Source of the DNA: an uncultured Dorea sp.
GTDB taxonomy: Bacteria > Bacillota > Clostridia > Lachnospirales > Lachnospiraceae
NCBI GenBank assembly: GCA_910585725.1
Contig: CAJUFA010000011.1
Span: 31,267 to 95,266, forward strand
Direction of reading: 5' to 3'
Length of the DNA: 64,000 bases
Position numbers and translations under genes: made by a program
Notes under the pieces: generated by a model
What the model saw: the letters and a program-made list of their open reading frames with translations, nothing else
What the model was told of the DNA's origin: nothing
Database searches by the model: none
Shown here: one piece after another, positions 42,964 through 52,749 of the stretch
Layout: each line of letters opens with the position of its first letter
Position numbering within the stretch: position 1 is the stretch's first letter

Positions 42964-45519
42964 ATGAACAGAAACAGAAAAGTAATAGCCAGAGCCATGG
43001 TAGTTGCGATGGCGACAAGTGTGGTTGGAGCATATAATTATCAGAATCCCGCAGGAGTGGTAATGGCAGAGGAAGAGACGACGGAACTGCTTGAGCAGGC
43101 TGCCGGCGCGGTGTTAGAAGGCAGTGAAGGAACCGAAAGCGAAGAAGGAATTGTAACGGCAGAAGGCAGTATGGATAGTAAGGAGACGAATGAGACCGCA
43201 GATCCCGGAAAAGGATTATTCAAGGAAGAATCCGTATATGTGAAAGCAGATCCGGAAGGAAACGTGGATAAGACCACGGTTACAGAGTGGATTAAGAACC
43301 CGAAGAACGGTGAATTTGAAGACGAATCCGGATTGAAGGATATTAAAAATATCAAAGGCGAAGAAGAATTTACGAGGGGGAACGGGAATGACCTGAAGTG
43401 GAAATCAGAAGGGAACGATATCTATTATCAGGGAACAATCAATGAGAAACTTCCGGTGGATGTAAATATTTCTTATAAACTGAACGGAAAGACTGTGAAA
43501 GCAGAAGAGCTGGCCGGAAAAGACGGGAAGGTTGAGATTCATATCGACTATGAGAATCATACAAAGCAGAATGTGGAGGTCAGGGGTGAGAACGCAGAGA
43601 TGTATACACCGTTTACCATGGTAACGGCGATGATGCTTCCGACGGATGAGTACAGCAATGTGACGATTGACAACGGAAAGATCATGTCGGACGCGGATAA
43701 GAATATTGTGGTCGGACTCGGTTTCCCAGGGCTTGCCGAGAATCTGAAGCTGGAAGACGCAGACGTGGATATCCCGGAGAGTGTAACGGTCACTGCAGAT
43801 GTTAGGAACGCTTCCGTAGGGCCTACGATTACTATGGCTTCTGCGGAGATTATGAATGAGTTCAGTCTGAATGATGTTGAAGACTTCGACAGTTTGGAAG
43901 ATTCTCTTCATGATCTGGAAGACGCGTCGGCCAAGTTAGAGGACGGTTCGAAAGACGCGTCGGACGGAGCAAAGAAACTGGCGGACGGTTCCCGGGACGC
44001 GGCAAACGGTGCAAAAGAGCTGGCGGAGGGATCACAGGAAGCGGCGAGCGGAGCAGGAGAACTTGCGGAAGGAGCCGGGAGCGCGGCGGCAGGTGCAGAA
44101 GAACTTGCAGTCGGAACCAAGAACGCGTCGGACGGAGCAAAGGAACTTGCGGAAGGAACCAGGAGCGCTGTGGACGGAGTTAAGGAATTAGCAGACGGGA
44201 CCAAAAGCGCGGCCGATGGAGCAAAGGAAGTAGAGGCAGGTTCGAAGGAGCTGGCAGCAGGAGTGAACGAGCTGAACGGCAAAAGCGGCGAATTGATCAA
44301 TGGTGTAAACGCACTGGCGTCCGGTGTGGAAGGATATACAAACGGCGTGAGTGATCTGGCAGCAGGAGCGGGCCAATTGGCGGCAGGAGCAGACAGCCTT
44401 AATCAGAATGCGGAATTTCTTTCCCAGAGTCTTGCGGCTGTCTCGCAAGGTCTGCAGAGCGTAGTAAATCCTGACGGCGGCACGGCAGCGTCGCTTGCGG
44501 CGGCAGGGAATGCGCTGGCATCGGCGGACAATGTACTGGCCGGGGCGAACTCTGCGTCGGGGCAGTATGAGCTCAATTCGGCAGGCGTGTCAAACGCGGC
44601 TGTGCAAATCGCGGATTTGACAGGCGGTTTGGTGGATCAAGGTACGATAGAAGCGTTGATTTACAGTTATGTAGATGCGATTCCTGTTGGAGGAACGGAT
44701 TTATCGGCGGAGATTGCCGCAGCTATGTCAGAGATCGCGGCTGCGCAGAATTCAATCAGCGCCGCGCAGAGTGAAGAAGCGAACGCACAGGCTGTAAGAG
44801 AAGCGACGTTAAGGGAACTGGCGGCTCAGCTTCAGGAAGTAAGCGGCGGAGTCACACAATTGTCCCAGGGGGCGGCCGATCTGTCGGCGGGGATCGGAGG
44901 CATATCTGCCGGCGCGAGTCGGTTGGCTGGTCAGAACGAAGCGTTAATGGGCGGTATCAATCAACTTTCGGCCGGTGTTCCGCAGCTCTCGGCCGGTGTA
45001 AATCAGCTTTCAGCCGGAGCATCAAAGCTCTCTCAGGGAGCGGGGGCGTTGTCAGCCGGAAATCAGCAGCTGGCGGCGGGAGCAGACGCGTTGCTTGCCG
45101 GAAGCCAGGAGCTTAAGGCGGGGGCGGATGCATTATCGGCCGGAAATCAGCAGCTCGCAGCCGGAGCCGGAGCATTGGCGGCGGGTAACCGACAGCTTTC
45201 AGCCGGAGCCGGGGCATTGGCGGCAGGTAACCGACAGCTTTCAGCCGGAGCGTCAGCTCTTTTGAACGGCAATCTGCAGTTGGCGGAAGGAGCCGGAGCG
45301 CTCGCGGACGGTAATCAACAGCTTGCAGACGGCATGTCAGAATTCAAGACTTCCGGTATCGATAAGCTGACGGATGTTTTCGATAATGATATCCAGTCAG
45401 TGAAGTCCAGGATTGACGCCATGTCAGAGCTTGGAAAGAACTATAAATCCTTCGCCGGAATCAAAGAAGGAATGGACGGCGGCACGAAATTCATCATCGA
45501 GACAAAAGGTATCGAATAA
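42964..45519 (+). CDS. Secreted heptad-repeat protein (xxxLxxG type)
   Basis: An 851-residue exported protein. A signal peptide (about 1-35, cleaved near VMA) leads to an acidic N-terminal region, a beta-rich domain (about 130-300) and two long blocks of heptads of the form L-x-x-G-x-x-x (about 320-490 and 640-800; examples KELAEGSQEAASG and QLSAGVNQLSAGASKL). An Ala-rich helical part separates them. YhgE/Pip proteins carry the same repeats but with membrane helices; here no C-terminal helix or LPXTG is seen. It probably forms a long rod that works with the MMPL transporter. Some repeat units are near-identical in DNA. Confidence 0.82.
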   Translation: MNRNRKVIARAMVVAMATSVVGAYNYQNPAGVVMAEEETTELLEQAAGAVLEGSEGTESEEGIVTAEGSMDSKETNETADPGKGLFKEESVYVKADPEGNVDKTTVTEWIKNPKNGEFEDESGLKDIKNIKGEEEFTRGNGNDLKWKSEGNDIYYQGTINEKLPVDVNISYKLNGKTVKAEELAGKDGKVEIHIDYENHTKQNVEVRGENAEMYTPFTMVTAMMLPTDEYSNVTIDNGKIMSDADKNIVVGLGFPGLAENLKLEDADVDIPESVTVTADVRNASVGPTITMASAEIMNEFSLNDVEDFDSLEDSLHDLEDASAKLEDGSKDASDGAKKLADGSRDAANGAKELAEGSQEAASGAGELAEGAGSAAAGAEELAVGTKNASDGAKELAEGTRSAVDGVKELADGTKSAADGAKEVEAGSKELAAGVNELNGKSGELINGVNALASGVEGYTNGVSDLAAGAGQLAAGADSLNQNAEFLSQSLAAVSQGLQSVVNPDGGTAASLAAAGNALASADNVLAGANSASGQYELNSAGVSNAAVQIADLTGGLVDQGTIEALIYSYVDAIPVGGTDLSAEIAAAMSEIAAAQNSISAAQSEEANAQAVREATLRELAAQLQEVSGGVTQLSQGAADLSAGIGGISAGASRLAGQNEALMGGINQLSAGVPQLSAGVNQLSAGASKLSQGAGALSAGNQQLAAGADALLAGSQELKAGADALSAGNQQLAAGAGALAAGNRQLSAGAGALAAGNRQLSAGASALLNGNLQLAEGAGALADGNQQLADGMSEFKTSGIDKLTDVFDNDIQSVKSRIDAMSELGKNYKSFAGIKEGMDGGTKFIIETKGIE
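43930..45340 (+). repeat. Heptad-coding DNA repeats
   Basis: Two stretches (about 43930-44400 and 44880-45340) encode tandem heptads. The clearest DNA-level duplication is a 42-base unit at 45172-45213 repeated at 45214-45255 with very few changes, that is, six heptads in two copies. Length variation between strains is likely. Confidence 0.75.
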
Positions 45520-45526
45520 TAAATAT

Positions 45527-45558
45527 GAGTCGGGGCATGAAAATGCCTCGGCTCTTTT
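45527..45558 (+). terminator. Terminator of the MMPL operon
   Basis: GAGTCGGGGCAT, loop GAAA, ATGCCTCGGCTC, then TTTT. A compact stem with a stable tetraloop. Confidence 0.9.
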
Positions 45559-45607
45559 GTCGGTCGCTTTCTTTTTAATAAAAGTTCTGAAAAAGTATAT
45601 CCCTAAA

Positions 45608-45636
45608 TTGAAAATCATTCTTTCTCATGCTATAAT
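45608..45636 (+). promoter_or_regulatory. Promoter before the methyltransferase gene
   Basis: TTGAAA (45608-45613), 17 bases, TATAAT (45631-45636). It lies about 130 bases before the next ATG and probably serves the methyltransferase, hslO and nadE. Confidence 0.75.
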
Positions 45637-45769
45637 AGTGAACATCCAGGAAAATAGCAGTGTATTAATTGAAAGAATTAACGCGGTGAAGCGCTGGATG
45701 TAAGTTCGAAAATAGCTTATTCTTCTGCTTAAAACCAGCAGGAGATGCGTATAATAAAGGAGAGTAAGA

Positions 45770-46528
45770 ATGGAAGCGTATACGACTTTTGCCGGGGTAT
45801 ATGACATGTTTATGGATAATATACCTTATGAAAAATGGGCGGAATATCTGCATGATATCATGGAAGAATATAATATTCATGAGGGAACTTTACTTGAACT
45901 CGGATGCGGGACAGGGAATATGACGGAATTACTGGCATCAAAAGGCTATGATATGATCGGAGTGGATAATTCTGAGGATATGCTTGAGCTGGCGATGGAA
46001 AAGCGGTTGAAAAGCGGTCACGACATCCTGTATCTTCTGCAGGACATGCAGTCTTTTGAACTATTCGGTACGGTTAAGGCGGTTATAAGCGTCTGCGATT
46101 CGATCAATTACGTGACGGATGAAGCAGAACTCAAGGAAGTCTTCCGCCTGGTGAATAATTATCTGGATCCCAGAGGAATTTTTATTTTTGATTTCAATAC
46201 GGAATACAAGTACCGGGAGATCTTAGGGGATCGGGTGATTGCGGAGGAGAGGGACGAGTGTAGTTTTATCTGGGACAACTATTATAATGAACAGGATAAG
46301 ATCAATGAATATGAGCTGACCTTATTTGTGCAGAGTGAAGAAAACCCCGAGCTTTATCGGAAGTATCAGGAAGTGCATTATCAGAGGGCGTATACGTTAG
46401 AAAAGATCAAGACTTTGATCGAGAAAGCGGGGCTTCGTTATATCACGGCCTATGACGCGTATACGAAGAAAGCTCCGATGTATACCAGCGGACGGGTCTG
46501 CGTAGTGGCCCAGGAGTATGGGAAATAA
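45770..46528 (+). CDS. Class I SAM-dependent methyltransferase
   Basis: A 252-residue methyltransferase. LLELGCGTGNMTELLA is the SAM-binding motif I, GYDMIGVDNSEDMLE motif II, and ISVCDSINYV the acceptor-side acidic motif. The second half has FIFDFNTEYKY and a beta-rich cap. Related proteins act on small molecules or tRNA; the substrate cannot be read. AAAGGAG precedes the ATG. Spacing to hslO is 28 bases. Confidence 0.85.
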   Translation: MEAYTTFAGVYDMFMDNIPYEKWAEYLHDIMEEYNIHEGTLLELGCGTGNMTELLASKGYDMIGVDNSEDMLELAMEKRLKSGHDILYLLQDMQSFELFGTVKAVISVCDSINYVTDEAELKEVFRLVNNYLDPRGIFIFDFNTEYKYREILGDRVIAEERDECSFIWDNYYNEQDKINEYELTLFVQSEENPELYRKYQEVHYQRAYTLEKIKTLIEKAGLRYITAYDAYTKKAPMYTSGRVCVVAQEYGK

Positions 46529-46556
46529 AAGGCTATAGTTATGTAAAGGGAGAGAT

Positions 46557-47432
46557 ATGGGAGATTATATAGTAAGGGCGACGGCAGCCGATAATCAGGT
46601 TCGGGCTTTTGCCGCTACGACAAAGCAGGTAGTTGAGACGGCGAGACAGCATCATAATACCAGTCCGGTGGCTACGGCGGCTTTAGGACGTCTCTTAAGC
46701 GCGGGAGCGATGATGGGAAGTATGATGAAGAACGCTACGGATATGCTGACGCTTCAGATACGCGGGAATGGTCCGATAGAGGGAATTACGGTTACAGCAG
46801 ACAGTTTTGCAAATGTAAAGGGTTATGTAGGCAATCCGGATATTATGCTTCCGCCGAAGAAGGGAAAGCTGGATGTCGGAGGAGCAGTGGGGGTCGGTCT
46901 GCTGCAGATCATTAAGGACATGGGATTGAAAGAGCCGTATTCAGGGCAGACAATTTTGGTATCCAGTGAAATTGCGGAAGATCTGACGTATTATTTTGCG
47001 AATTCGGAACAAATTCCTTCTTCTGTAGGTCTCGGTGTTCTGATGGAGAAGGATAATACGGTGCGCTGTGCGGGCGGATTTATCATACAGATGATGCCTT
47101 TCGCACAGGAGAAGACGGTCGTCAGGCTGGAAGAGAATTTAAAAAAGGTCTCTTCCGTAACGTCTCTTCTGGATCAGGGATATACGCCTGAGAGGATGCT
47201 TGAAGTATTGTTCGAGGGTCTTGGACTGGAGATTACGGATACGATTCCGACACGGTTTTTCTGTAACTGTTCCAAAGAAAGGGTAGAGCAGGCGGTGGTC
47301 AGTATCGGAAAGAAAGAGATTGAAGAAATGATCCGCGACGGAGAGGACATAGAGGTGAAGTGTCATTTCTGTAATACCGCCTACAAATATACGGTAGAAG
47401 AGCTGAAGGAGATTCTTAAGCGCAGCAGGTAG
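46557..47432 (+). CDS. hslO: Hsp33 redox-regulated chaperone
   Basis: Hsp33 is switched on by oxidation and holds unfolding proteins. The N-terminal core (RATAADNQVRAFAATT, then HNTSPVATAALGRLL) is typical. The C-terminal zinc switch is CNC (FFCNCSKERVEQ) and, about 27 residues on, CHFC, giving the C-x-C...C-x-x-C set. Length 291 is normal. It lies between a methyltransferase and nadE with short gaps, so it probably shares their transcript. Confidence 0.95.
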   Translation: MGDYIVRATAADNQVRAFAATTKQVVETARQHHNTSPVATAALGRLLSAGAMMGSMMKNATDMLTLQIRGNGPIEGITVTADSFANVKGYVGNPDIMLPPKKGKLDVGGAVGVGLLQIIKDMGLKEPYSGQTILVSSEIAEDLTYYFANSEQIPSSVGLGVLMEKDNTVRCAGGFIIQMMPFAQEKTVVRLEENLKKVSSVTSLLDQGYTPERMLEVLFEGLGLEITDTIPTRFFCNCSKERVEQAVVSIGKKEIEEMIRDGEDIEVKCHFCNTAYKYTVEELKEILKRSR

Positions 47433-47461
47433 ACTGTACGCGGTGGAAAGGAAAGAACAGC

Positions 47462-49375
47462 ATGAAAGATGGTTTCATAAAAGTGGCGGCGGCAACACCG
47501 AAGATAAGGGTTGCAGACGTCGCGTATAATACGGAGAATATCTGCCGTCTGATCGATAAGACGACGGAGGCAGGCGCGAAGGTCGTCGTATTTCCTGAAT
47601 TATGTATTACCGGATATACCTGCGGAGATCTTTTTACCCAGGAAATCCTGCTGAAGGAGGCGAGAGAGGCGCTTCACAGAATCGCTGCGTATACCAGCGG
47701 GAAGGATGCGTTGGTGTTCGTAGGCGTGCCGCTAACGGTGGAAGGGGAATTATATAATGTGGCGGCAGCGTTGAACCGGGGAAGGATTCTGGGATTGACG
47801 ACGAAGACGTTTCTGCCTAATTATGGAGAGTTCTATGAGATGCGTCAGTTCCGTCAGGGGCCGGAGACGGCGAGAGAGATTCTGTTTGATAATGAGAAGC
47901 TTCCTTTTGGACCCCAGCTTTTGTTTGCGGCTTCCTCCATGGAATCTTTAGTGGTGTCCGCGGAGATCTGCGAGGATGTGTGGTCGCCGGTTCCGCCCAG
48001 TATTGCCGCGGCGTTAGAGGGAGCGACATTGATCGTCAATTGCTCGGCAAGCGACGAAACTATAGGAAAGGATTCTTATCGCAGAAGTCTGGTGGAAGGA
48101 CAGTCGGCCCGTCTGATATGCGGATATGTCTATGCGAACGCCGGAGAAGGAGAATCTACGACCGATCTGGTATTCGGCGGTCATAACCTGATTGCCGAGA
48201 ACGGCATTATATTGAGTGAAAGCGTTCGTTTTACGGATGGAGAAGTCTATACGGAGATCGATCTGAAGCGTCTCCTTGGCGAGCGGAGGAAGAATACGAC
48301 GTTCCAGGCGGTAAAAGAGCCGAAGCTTACGCGTATTCCTTTCGAGATATGCGTTGAAGAGACAGAGCTTACGAGAGTATTTCCGCCGAGACCTTTTGTG
48401 CCTGACCAGGAGGGGGAGAGAGCCAGGAGATGTGAAGAGATTCTGAATATTCAGGCTATGGGACTTAAGAAGCGCCTTGAGCATGCGAGGGCGAAGAGCG
48501 CGGTGGTGGGTATCTCCGGAGGATTAGATTCTACCCTTGCGCTGCTGGTGTCGGTGAAGGCTTTTGATATGCTTGAAATTGACAGATCCGGTATAACGGC
48601 GGTAACGATGCCCTGCTTTGGGACGACGGACAGAACCTATCAGAATGCGTGTAAGATGTCGGAGAAGCTTAAGGTTACCTTAAAAGAGATTCCGATCAGA
48701 GCCTCAGTTACGCAGCATTTTGCAGATATCGGACATGATATAGAAGACCACAGCGTGACGTATGAGAATGCTCAGGCGCGGGAACGTACCCAGGTACTGA
48801 TGGATGTGGCGAATCAGAACGGCGGGCTTGTGATCGGAACCGGGGATATGTCGGAGCTGGCTCTTGGATGGGCGACTTACAACGGAGATCATATGTCTAT
48901 GTACGGGGTGAATGCGTCTGTGCCGAAGACACTGGTACGGCATCTGGTACATTATTATGCAGATACCTGCAAAGACGAGGAATTAAAAGAAGTGCTTTAC
49001 GACGTATTGGATACGCCGGTCAGTCCGGAACTGCTTCCGCCGAAAGACGGGGAGATTGCGCAGAGGACGGAGGATTTGGTGGGACCATATGAGCTGCATG
49101 ATTTCTTCCTGTATTATTTCCTGCGGTTTGGCTATGAACCAGGTAAGATATACAGGATCGCAAGATATGCCCTGGGAGATATATATGACGACGATACGAT
49201 CTACAGATGGCTTGAGACATTCTGCAGAAGGTTCTTTACCCAGCAGTTTAAGCGTTCCTGTCTGCCGGACGGCCCGAAGGTAGGTACCGTCGCCCTGTCT
49301 CCGAGAGGTGATTGGAGGATGCCCAGCGACGCGTGCGCGGCAAGCTGGCTTAAGGATCTTGAACGCAGCAGATGA
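47462..49375 (+). CDS. nadE: Glutamine-hydrolysing NAD+ synthase
   Basis: A 637-residue two-domain enzyme that turns deamido-NAD into NAD using glutamine. The nitrilase-type glutaminase domain (about 1-290) has the Glu in VVFPELCITGYTCGDLF, the Lys in KTFLPNYGEF and the Cys in SAEICEDVWSP. The synthetase domain (about 320-637) has the ATP loop VVGISGGLDSTLALL and GTGDMSELALGWATYNGDHM. Both active sites are intact. A ribosome site (GGAAAGGAA) precedes the ATG. A hairpin at 49388-49429 ends it. Confidence 0.96.
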   Translation: MKDGFIKVAAATPKIRVADVAYNTENICRLIDKTTEAGAKVVVFPELCITGYTCGDLFTQEILLKEAREALHRIAAYTSGKDALVFVGVPLTVEGELYNVAAALNRGRILGLTTKTFLPNYGEFYEMRQFRQGPETAREILFDNEKLPFGPQLLFAASSMESLVVSAEICEDVWSPVPPSIAAALEGATLIVNCSASDETIGKDSYRRSLVEGQSARLICGYVYANAGEGESTTDLVFGGHNLIAENGIILSESVRFTDGEVYTEIDLKRLLGERRKNTTFQAVKEPKLTRIPFEICVEETELTRVFPPRPFVPDQEGERARRCEEILNIQAMGLKKRLEHARAKSAVVGISGGLDSTLALLVSVKAFDMLEIDRSGITAVTMPCFGTTDRTYQNACKMSEKLKVTLKEIPIRASVTQHFADIGHDIEDHSVTYENAQARERTQVLMDVANQNGGLVIGTGDMSELALGWATYNGDHMSMYGVNASVPKTLVRHLVHYYADTCKDEELKEVLYDVLDTPVSPELLPPKDGEIAQRTEDLVGPYELHDFFLYYFLRFGYEPGKIYRIARYALGDIYDDDTIYRWLETFCRRFFTQQFKRSCLPDGPKVGTVALSPRGDWRMPSDACAASWLKDLERSR

Positions 49376-49387
49376 TAGATAAAAGAA

Positions 49388-49429
49388 AACAGTCCAGTCG
49401 GAATCTGGCATCCGGGTGGACTGTTCTTT
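49388..49429. terminator. Terminator between nadE and the S1 protein gene
   Basis: AACAGTCCA (49388-49396) pairs with TGGACTGTT (49417-49425), then CTTTT. AAAAG on the other flank allows use in both directions. Confidence 0.75.
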
Positions 49430-49454
49430 TGATTATAGATTTGATTATGATACA

Positions 49455-50165
49455 TTAATCCAATTTGATTCCTTTGAAAAGATCGCCCAGGCTTGTGCCG
49501 ATGCTCTCGGACTTGGGTATGGAAACCTTCTCTGCAGGTTCTTCATGTACCTCTTCCAATGCTTTCATGCTGAGGCTGATCTTACCGTCTTTGATTCCGA
49601 TGATCTTAACCTTAACTTCTTCTCCTTCTTTCAGGACGTCTTTTGGAGCTTTCACGCGTTTCTGGCTGATCTGGGACACATGTACCAATCCTGACAGACC
49701 GTCTTCCAGGCGGATGAAAGCGCCGTAATTCTGAAGACTCTCTACCGTGCCCTTCATTACGCTTCCAATCTTGACGTTGGCGATCTTCTCCTGCATCGCT
49801 TTCTTTTCTTTCTCTTTGAGAACTTCGCGGGCAGACAATACCAGACGATTATTTGCCTGGTCTACATCGATGACTTTAACTTCGATATCTTTCAACAGAT
49901 AGGTTTCCAGGTCTTCGATATAAGATAAGGATAATCGTGACGCCGGTATGAATCCGCGAAGACCTTCTACCATAGCTATCGCGCCGCCGTTTACGATTCC
50001 TTCTACCTTGACTGGAAGCACCGTGCCTTTTTCCATATAAGATGTGACCAGATTCCATGGATTGGCGTCGTCGAAATGTTCCTCAAGATCTGCCATGGTT
50101 GTTTCTTCCGTGCTGTTGAGGGCAGTTTCCTCTGCCGCTGTTTCTTGTAATAATTCTTCGCTCAT
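49455..50165 (-). CDS. S1 RNA-binding domain protein
   Basis: A 236-residue RNA-binding protein with two S1 domains: about 55-115 (GTVLPVKVEGIVNGGAIAMV, then LRGFIPASRLS) and about 135-205 (VGSVMKGTVESLQNYGAFIRL-type, then LSGLVHVSQIS). Acidic ends flank them. Such short S1 proteins in Firmicutes resemble parts of ribosomal protein S1 and may assist translation or RNA stability. The start is set at 50165 (MSEELLQET), with GAAAGGGAA upstream; the 16-residue upstream frame has no ribosome site. Confidence 0.85.
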   Translation of the reverse strand: MSEELLQETAAEETALNSTEETTMADLEEHFDDANPWNLVTSYMEKGTVLPVKVEGIVNGGAIAMVEGLRGFIPASRLSLSYIEDLETYLLKDIEVKVIDVDQANNRLVLSAREVLKEKEKKAMQEKIANVKIGSVMKGTVESLQNYGAFIRLEDGLSGLVHVSQISQKRVKAPKDVLKEGEEVKVKIIGIKDGKISLSMKALEEVHEEPAEKVSIPKSESIGTSLGDLFKGIKLD

Positions 50166-50269
50166 AGTAATATTCCCTTTCTCGGTCGAGACTCGTATGC
50201 TGTTAGGAACCATAAGTTATAGTGCTTATATTTGCCGTCCTTGACAGCTTCCTGTTACATACTGCCTCT

Positions 50270-50299
50270 AGTATAACATAGAATATAGTCACTTTTCAA
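50270..50299 (-). promoter_or_regulatory. Promoter of the S1 protein gene
   Basis: On the minus strand: TTGAAA (50299-50294), 18 bases, TATACT (50275-50270). The 300-base gap 50166-50465 contains this and otherwise only A/T-rich sequence; no clear promoter was seen for the plus-strand gene. Confidence 0.55.
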
Positions 50300-50465
50300 A
50301 GGGAAAAAACATATTTAATCATATTTATAGAATTTATGGTTGACGAATGTGAAAAAAGATGGCACTCTTACTATAAGAGAAAAAACAGTATGGGTCAGTT
50401 GAGATATTTTCAAATGCAGTACTGGGGAACGATTAAAAAGATTAGATATAGGATGTGAGGAAAAA

Positions 50466-52112
50466 ATGGGAAAGAAGTCAGAAAAAATCTATGTGGTGGG
50501 ACATAAGAACCCGGATACGGATTCTATCTGTTCCGCGATTGCATATGCGAATCTAAAGAAAGAATTGACGGGGGAAGAATATACGGCGAGAAGAGCGGGG
50601 CAGATTAACGAGGAGACACATTATGTACTGAAGAAGTTCAAGGTGGGCGCGCCTACTCTGCTGACGAACGTGAAGCTGCAGGTAAAGGATATGGACATAC
50701 ATAAGATCCAGGGCGTAGAACCGAACGTATCGATCAAAGATGTGTGGGAGAAGATGAAGGAGCAGAATGTAAAGACGCTTCCGGTTCTGAAGGATGAAGA
50801 GCTGGTAGGAGTTATTTCTACGGGGGATATTGCGACTTCGCATATGGACGTCTATGATAACTGTATTTTGTCCAACGCGAAAACACAGTATAAGAATATT
50901 GTGAAGACGCTGGACGGGAAATTAATCTGCGGAAATGAGCACGGGTATTTTACTAAGGGTAAAGTAACGATCGGAGCGTCAAGTCCGGAGATGATGGAAG
51001 AATTTATTGAGAAGGATGATCTTGTCATCCTTGGGAACCGCTACGAATCACAGGCATGCGCGGTAGACATCGACGCGAGCTGTCTTGTGGTATGTCAGAC
51101 CGACGAGATCTCGAAACGTCTGGTCAAGAGGGCGGAGGAGCAGAGCATCGTTATCATCAGCACGCCGCATGATACGTTTACTGCGGCAAGACTGATCAAC
51201 CAGAGTATTCCGGTAAAGCATTTTATGACGAAGGCGCCGCTTACGTCTTTCTATATGACGGATTATGTGGACGATATCAAGGAAGTCATGACAAAGAAGA
51301 AATTCAGAGATTTCCCGATTCTTGACAGACATGGAAGGTTCAAAGGACTGATCTCCAGGCGGCGTTTCCTGGATGTCAGTAAGAAGAGAGTGATCCTGGT
51401 GGATCACAATGAGAAGTCTCAGGCGGTAGACGGAATTGAAGAAGCAGAGATTGTGGAGATCATCGATCACCACAGGATTGGCAGCATAGAGACGATGGGA
51501 CCGGTATTTTTCCGGAATCAGCCGGTAGGATGTACGGCGACGATCGTTTATCAGATGTATCTGGAGTCTGATGTGAAGATTACGCCGACGATTGCAGGAC
51601 TTTTGTGTTCCGCGATTATCTCGGATACGTTATTGTTCCGTTCGCCGACATGTACCCAGGTGGACGAGAAGGCGGCGAGGAGGCTGGCGAAGATTGCCGG
51701 AATCGATATGGAGCAGATGGCGGGAGAGATGTTCCGGGCGGGAAGCAGTCTTGCCGGAAAGAGCGCAGAAGAGATCTGTTTCCAGGATTTCAAACAGTTT
51801 ACGGTTAATGATATCGTATTCGGAGTCGGTCAGATTAATTCCATGAACAAAGATGAGCTGAAAGAGATCAGGGAGGTTGTCGAGCCTCATCTGTCAGAGG
51901 TCTTAAAGAAGAACAGTCTTCAGATGGTATATTTTATGCTGACGGATATTCTGGACGAGTCGACGGAGCTGCTCTGCGTGGGAAATAACGCGAAAGAATA
52001 TATAGTAGATGCGTTCGATCTGGACGGGGATACGGATAAGATTCTTCTTAAAGGAGTCGTGTCCAGGAAGAAGCAGCTGATCCCGACGTTGGTAGGCGTG
52101 CTGCAGCAGTAA
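50466..52112 (+). CDS. ppaC: CBS/DRTGG-domain manganese-dependent inorganic pyrophosphatase
   Basis: A 548-residue family II pyrophosphatase that splits PPi. The DHH domain starts VVGHKNPDTDSICSAIAYA and continues after the insert with VEIIDHHRIGSIET (the DHH motif). The C-terminal DHHA2 domain ends SRKKQLIPTLVGVL. Between residues about 65 and 310 lie a CBS half, a DRTGG domain and a second CBS half (VGVISTGDIATSHMD and FKGLISRRRFLDV). Such CBS inserts bind adenine nucleotides, including diadenosine polyphosphates, and tune activity. The start is the ATG after GTGAGGAAAAA. Confidence 0.93.
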   Translation: MGKKSEKIYVVGHKNPDTDSICSAIAYANLKKELTGEEYTARRAGQINEETHYVLKKFKVGAPTLLTNVKLQVKDMDIHKIQGVEPNVSIKDVWEKMKEQNVKTLPVLKDEELVGVISTGDIATSHMDVYDNCILSNAKTQYKNIVKTLDGKLICGNEHGYFTKGKVTIGASSPEMMEEFIEKDDLVILGNRYESQACAVDIDASCLVVCQTDEISKRLVKRAEEQSIVIISTPHDTFTAARLINQSIPVKHFMTKAPLTSFYMTDYVDDIKEVMTKKKFRDFPILDRHGRFKGLISRRRFLDVSKKRVILVDHNEKSQAVDGIEEAEIVEIIDHHRIGSIETMGPVFFRNQPVGCTATIVYQMYLESDVKITPTIAGLLCSAIISDTLLFRSPTCTQVDEKAARRLAKIAGIDMEQMAGEMFRAGSSLAGKSAEEICFQDFKQFTVNDIVFGVGQINSMNKDELKEIREVVEPHLSEVLKKNSLQMVYFMLTDILDESTELLCVGNNAKEYIVDAFDLDGDTDKILLKGVVSRKKQLIPTLVGVLQQ

Positions 52113-52148
52113 AGAGTATATGAAGAAAATCCTTTTTGGGAGGTTGAG

Positions 52149-52730
52149 ATGACAGAAAACAAAAACAGGAGGCAGGTATGGCGGCCGGGGAATATGCTGT
52201 ATCCGCTTCCCGCGGTTTTAGTAAGCGCGGCGGATCTTAAGAGAAATGCGAATATTCTTACGGTGGCGTGGACAGGAACGATCTGTTCGGACCCGGCTAT
52301 GCTCTATATCTCAGTGAGACCCGAGCGTTATTCTTATCATATGCTGAAAGAAACCCGGGAGTTTGTGGTGAATCTGACTACGGAGAAATTGGCGTATGCG
52401 ACGGACTGGTGCGGCGTGAAGTCCGGCAGGGATGTGGATAAATGGAAAGAGCTGAATCTGACTAAGGGAAAGGCGGAAGAATTAACATATGCCCCTGTTA
52501 TCCTGGAGAGTCCTGTGAATATTGAGTGTAAGGTGACCGAGATAAAGGAATTGGGGTCGCATCATATGTTTCTTGCAGAAGTGGCGGCGGTTCAGGTAGA
52601 CGAGAGTTATATGAAAAAGAACGGAAAGTTCGAACTGAATTCCACAGGGCTTCTGGCCTACTCGCACGGAGAGTACAGAAGCCTTGGAAATGAGATCGGC
52701 AGATTTGGGTGGAGTGTGAAGAAAAAGTAG
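52149..52730 (+). CDS. Flavin reductase / flavoredoxin-like protein
   Basis: A 193-residue FMN-binding split-barrel protein. NMLYPLPAVLVSAADLKRNA, NILTVAWTGTICSDPAM and YISVRPERYSYHML match the flavin reductase-like family, and EFVVNLTTEKLAYATDWCG is the usual following strand. Members reduce flavins with NAD(P)H or act as electron carriers. GGGAGG precedes the ATG. It lies 36 bases after ppaC and converges with the MATE gene. Confidence 0.88.
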   Translation: MTENKNRRQVWRPGNMLYPLPAVLVSAADLKRNANILTVAWTGTICSDPAMLYISVRPERYSYHMLKETREFVVNLTTEKLAYATDWCGVKSGRDVDKWKELNLTKGKAEELTYAPVILESPVNIECKVTEIKELGSHHMFLAEVAAVQVDESYMKKNGKFELNSTGLLAYSHGEYRSLGNEIGRFGWSVKKK

Positions 52731-52749
52731 AATCCGGACCGCCGGTCTT

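Noticed and set aside
43930..45340. CRISPR-like repeated sequence
   Set aside because: The repeats are continuous in frame and encode L-x-x-G heptads; there are no equal-length unique spacers and no cas genes.
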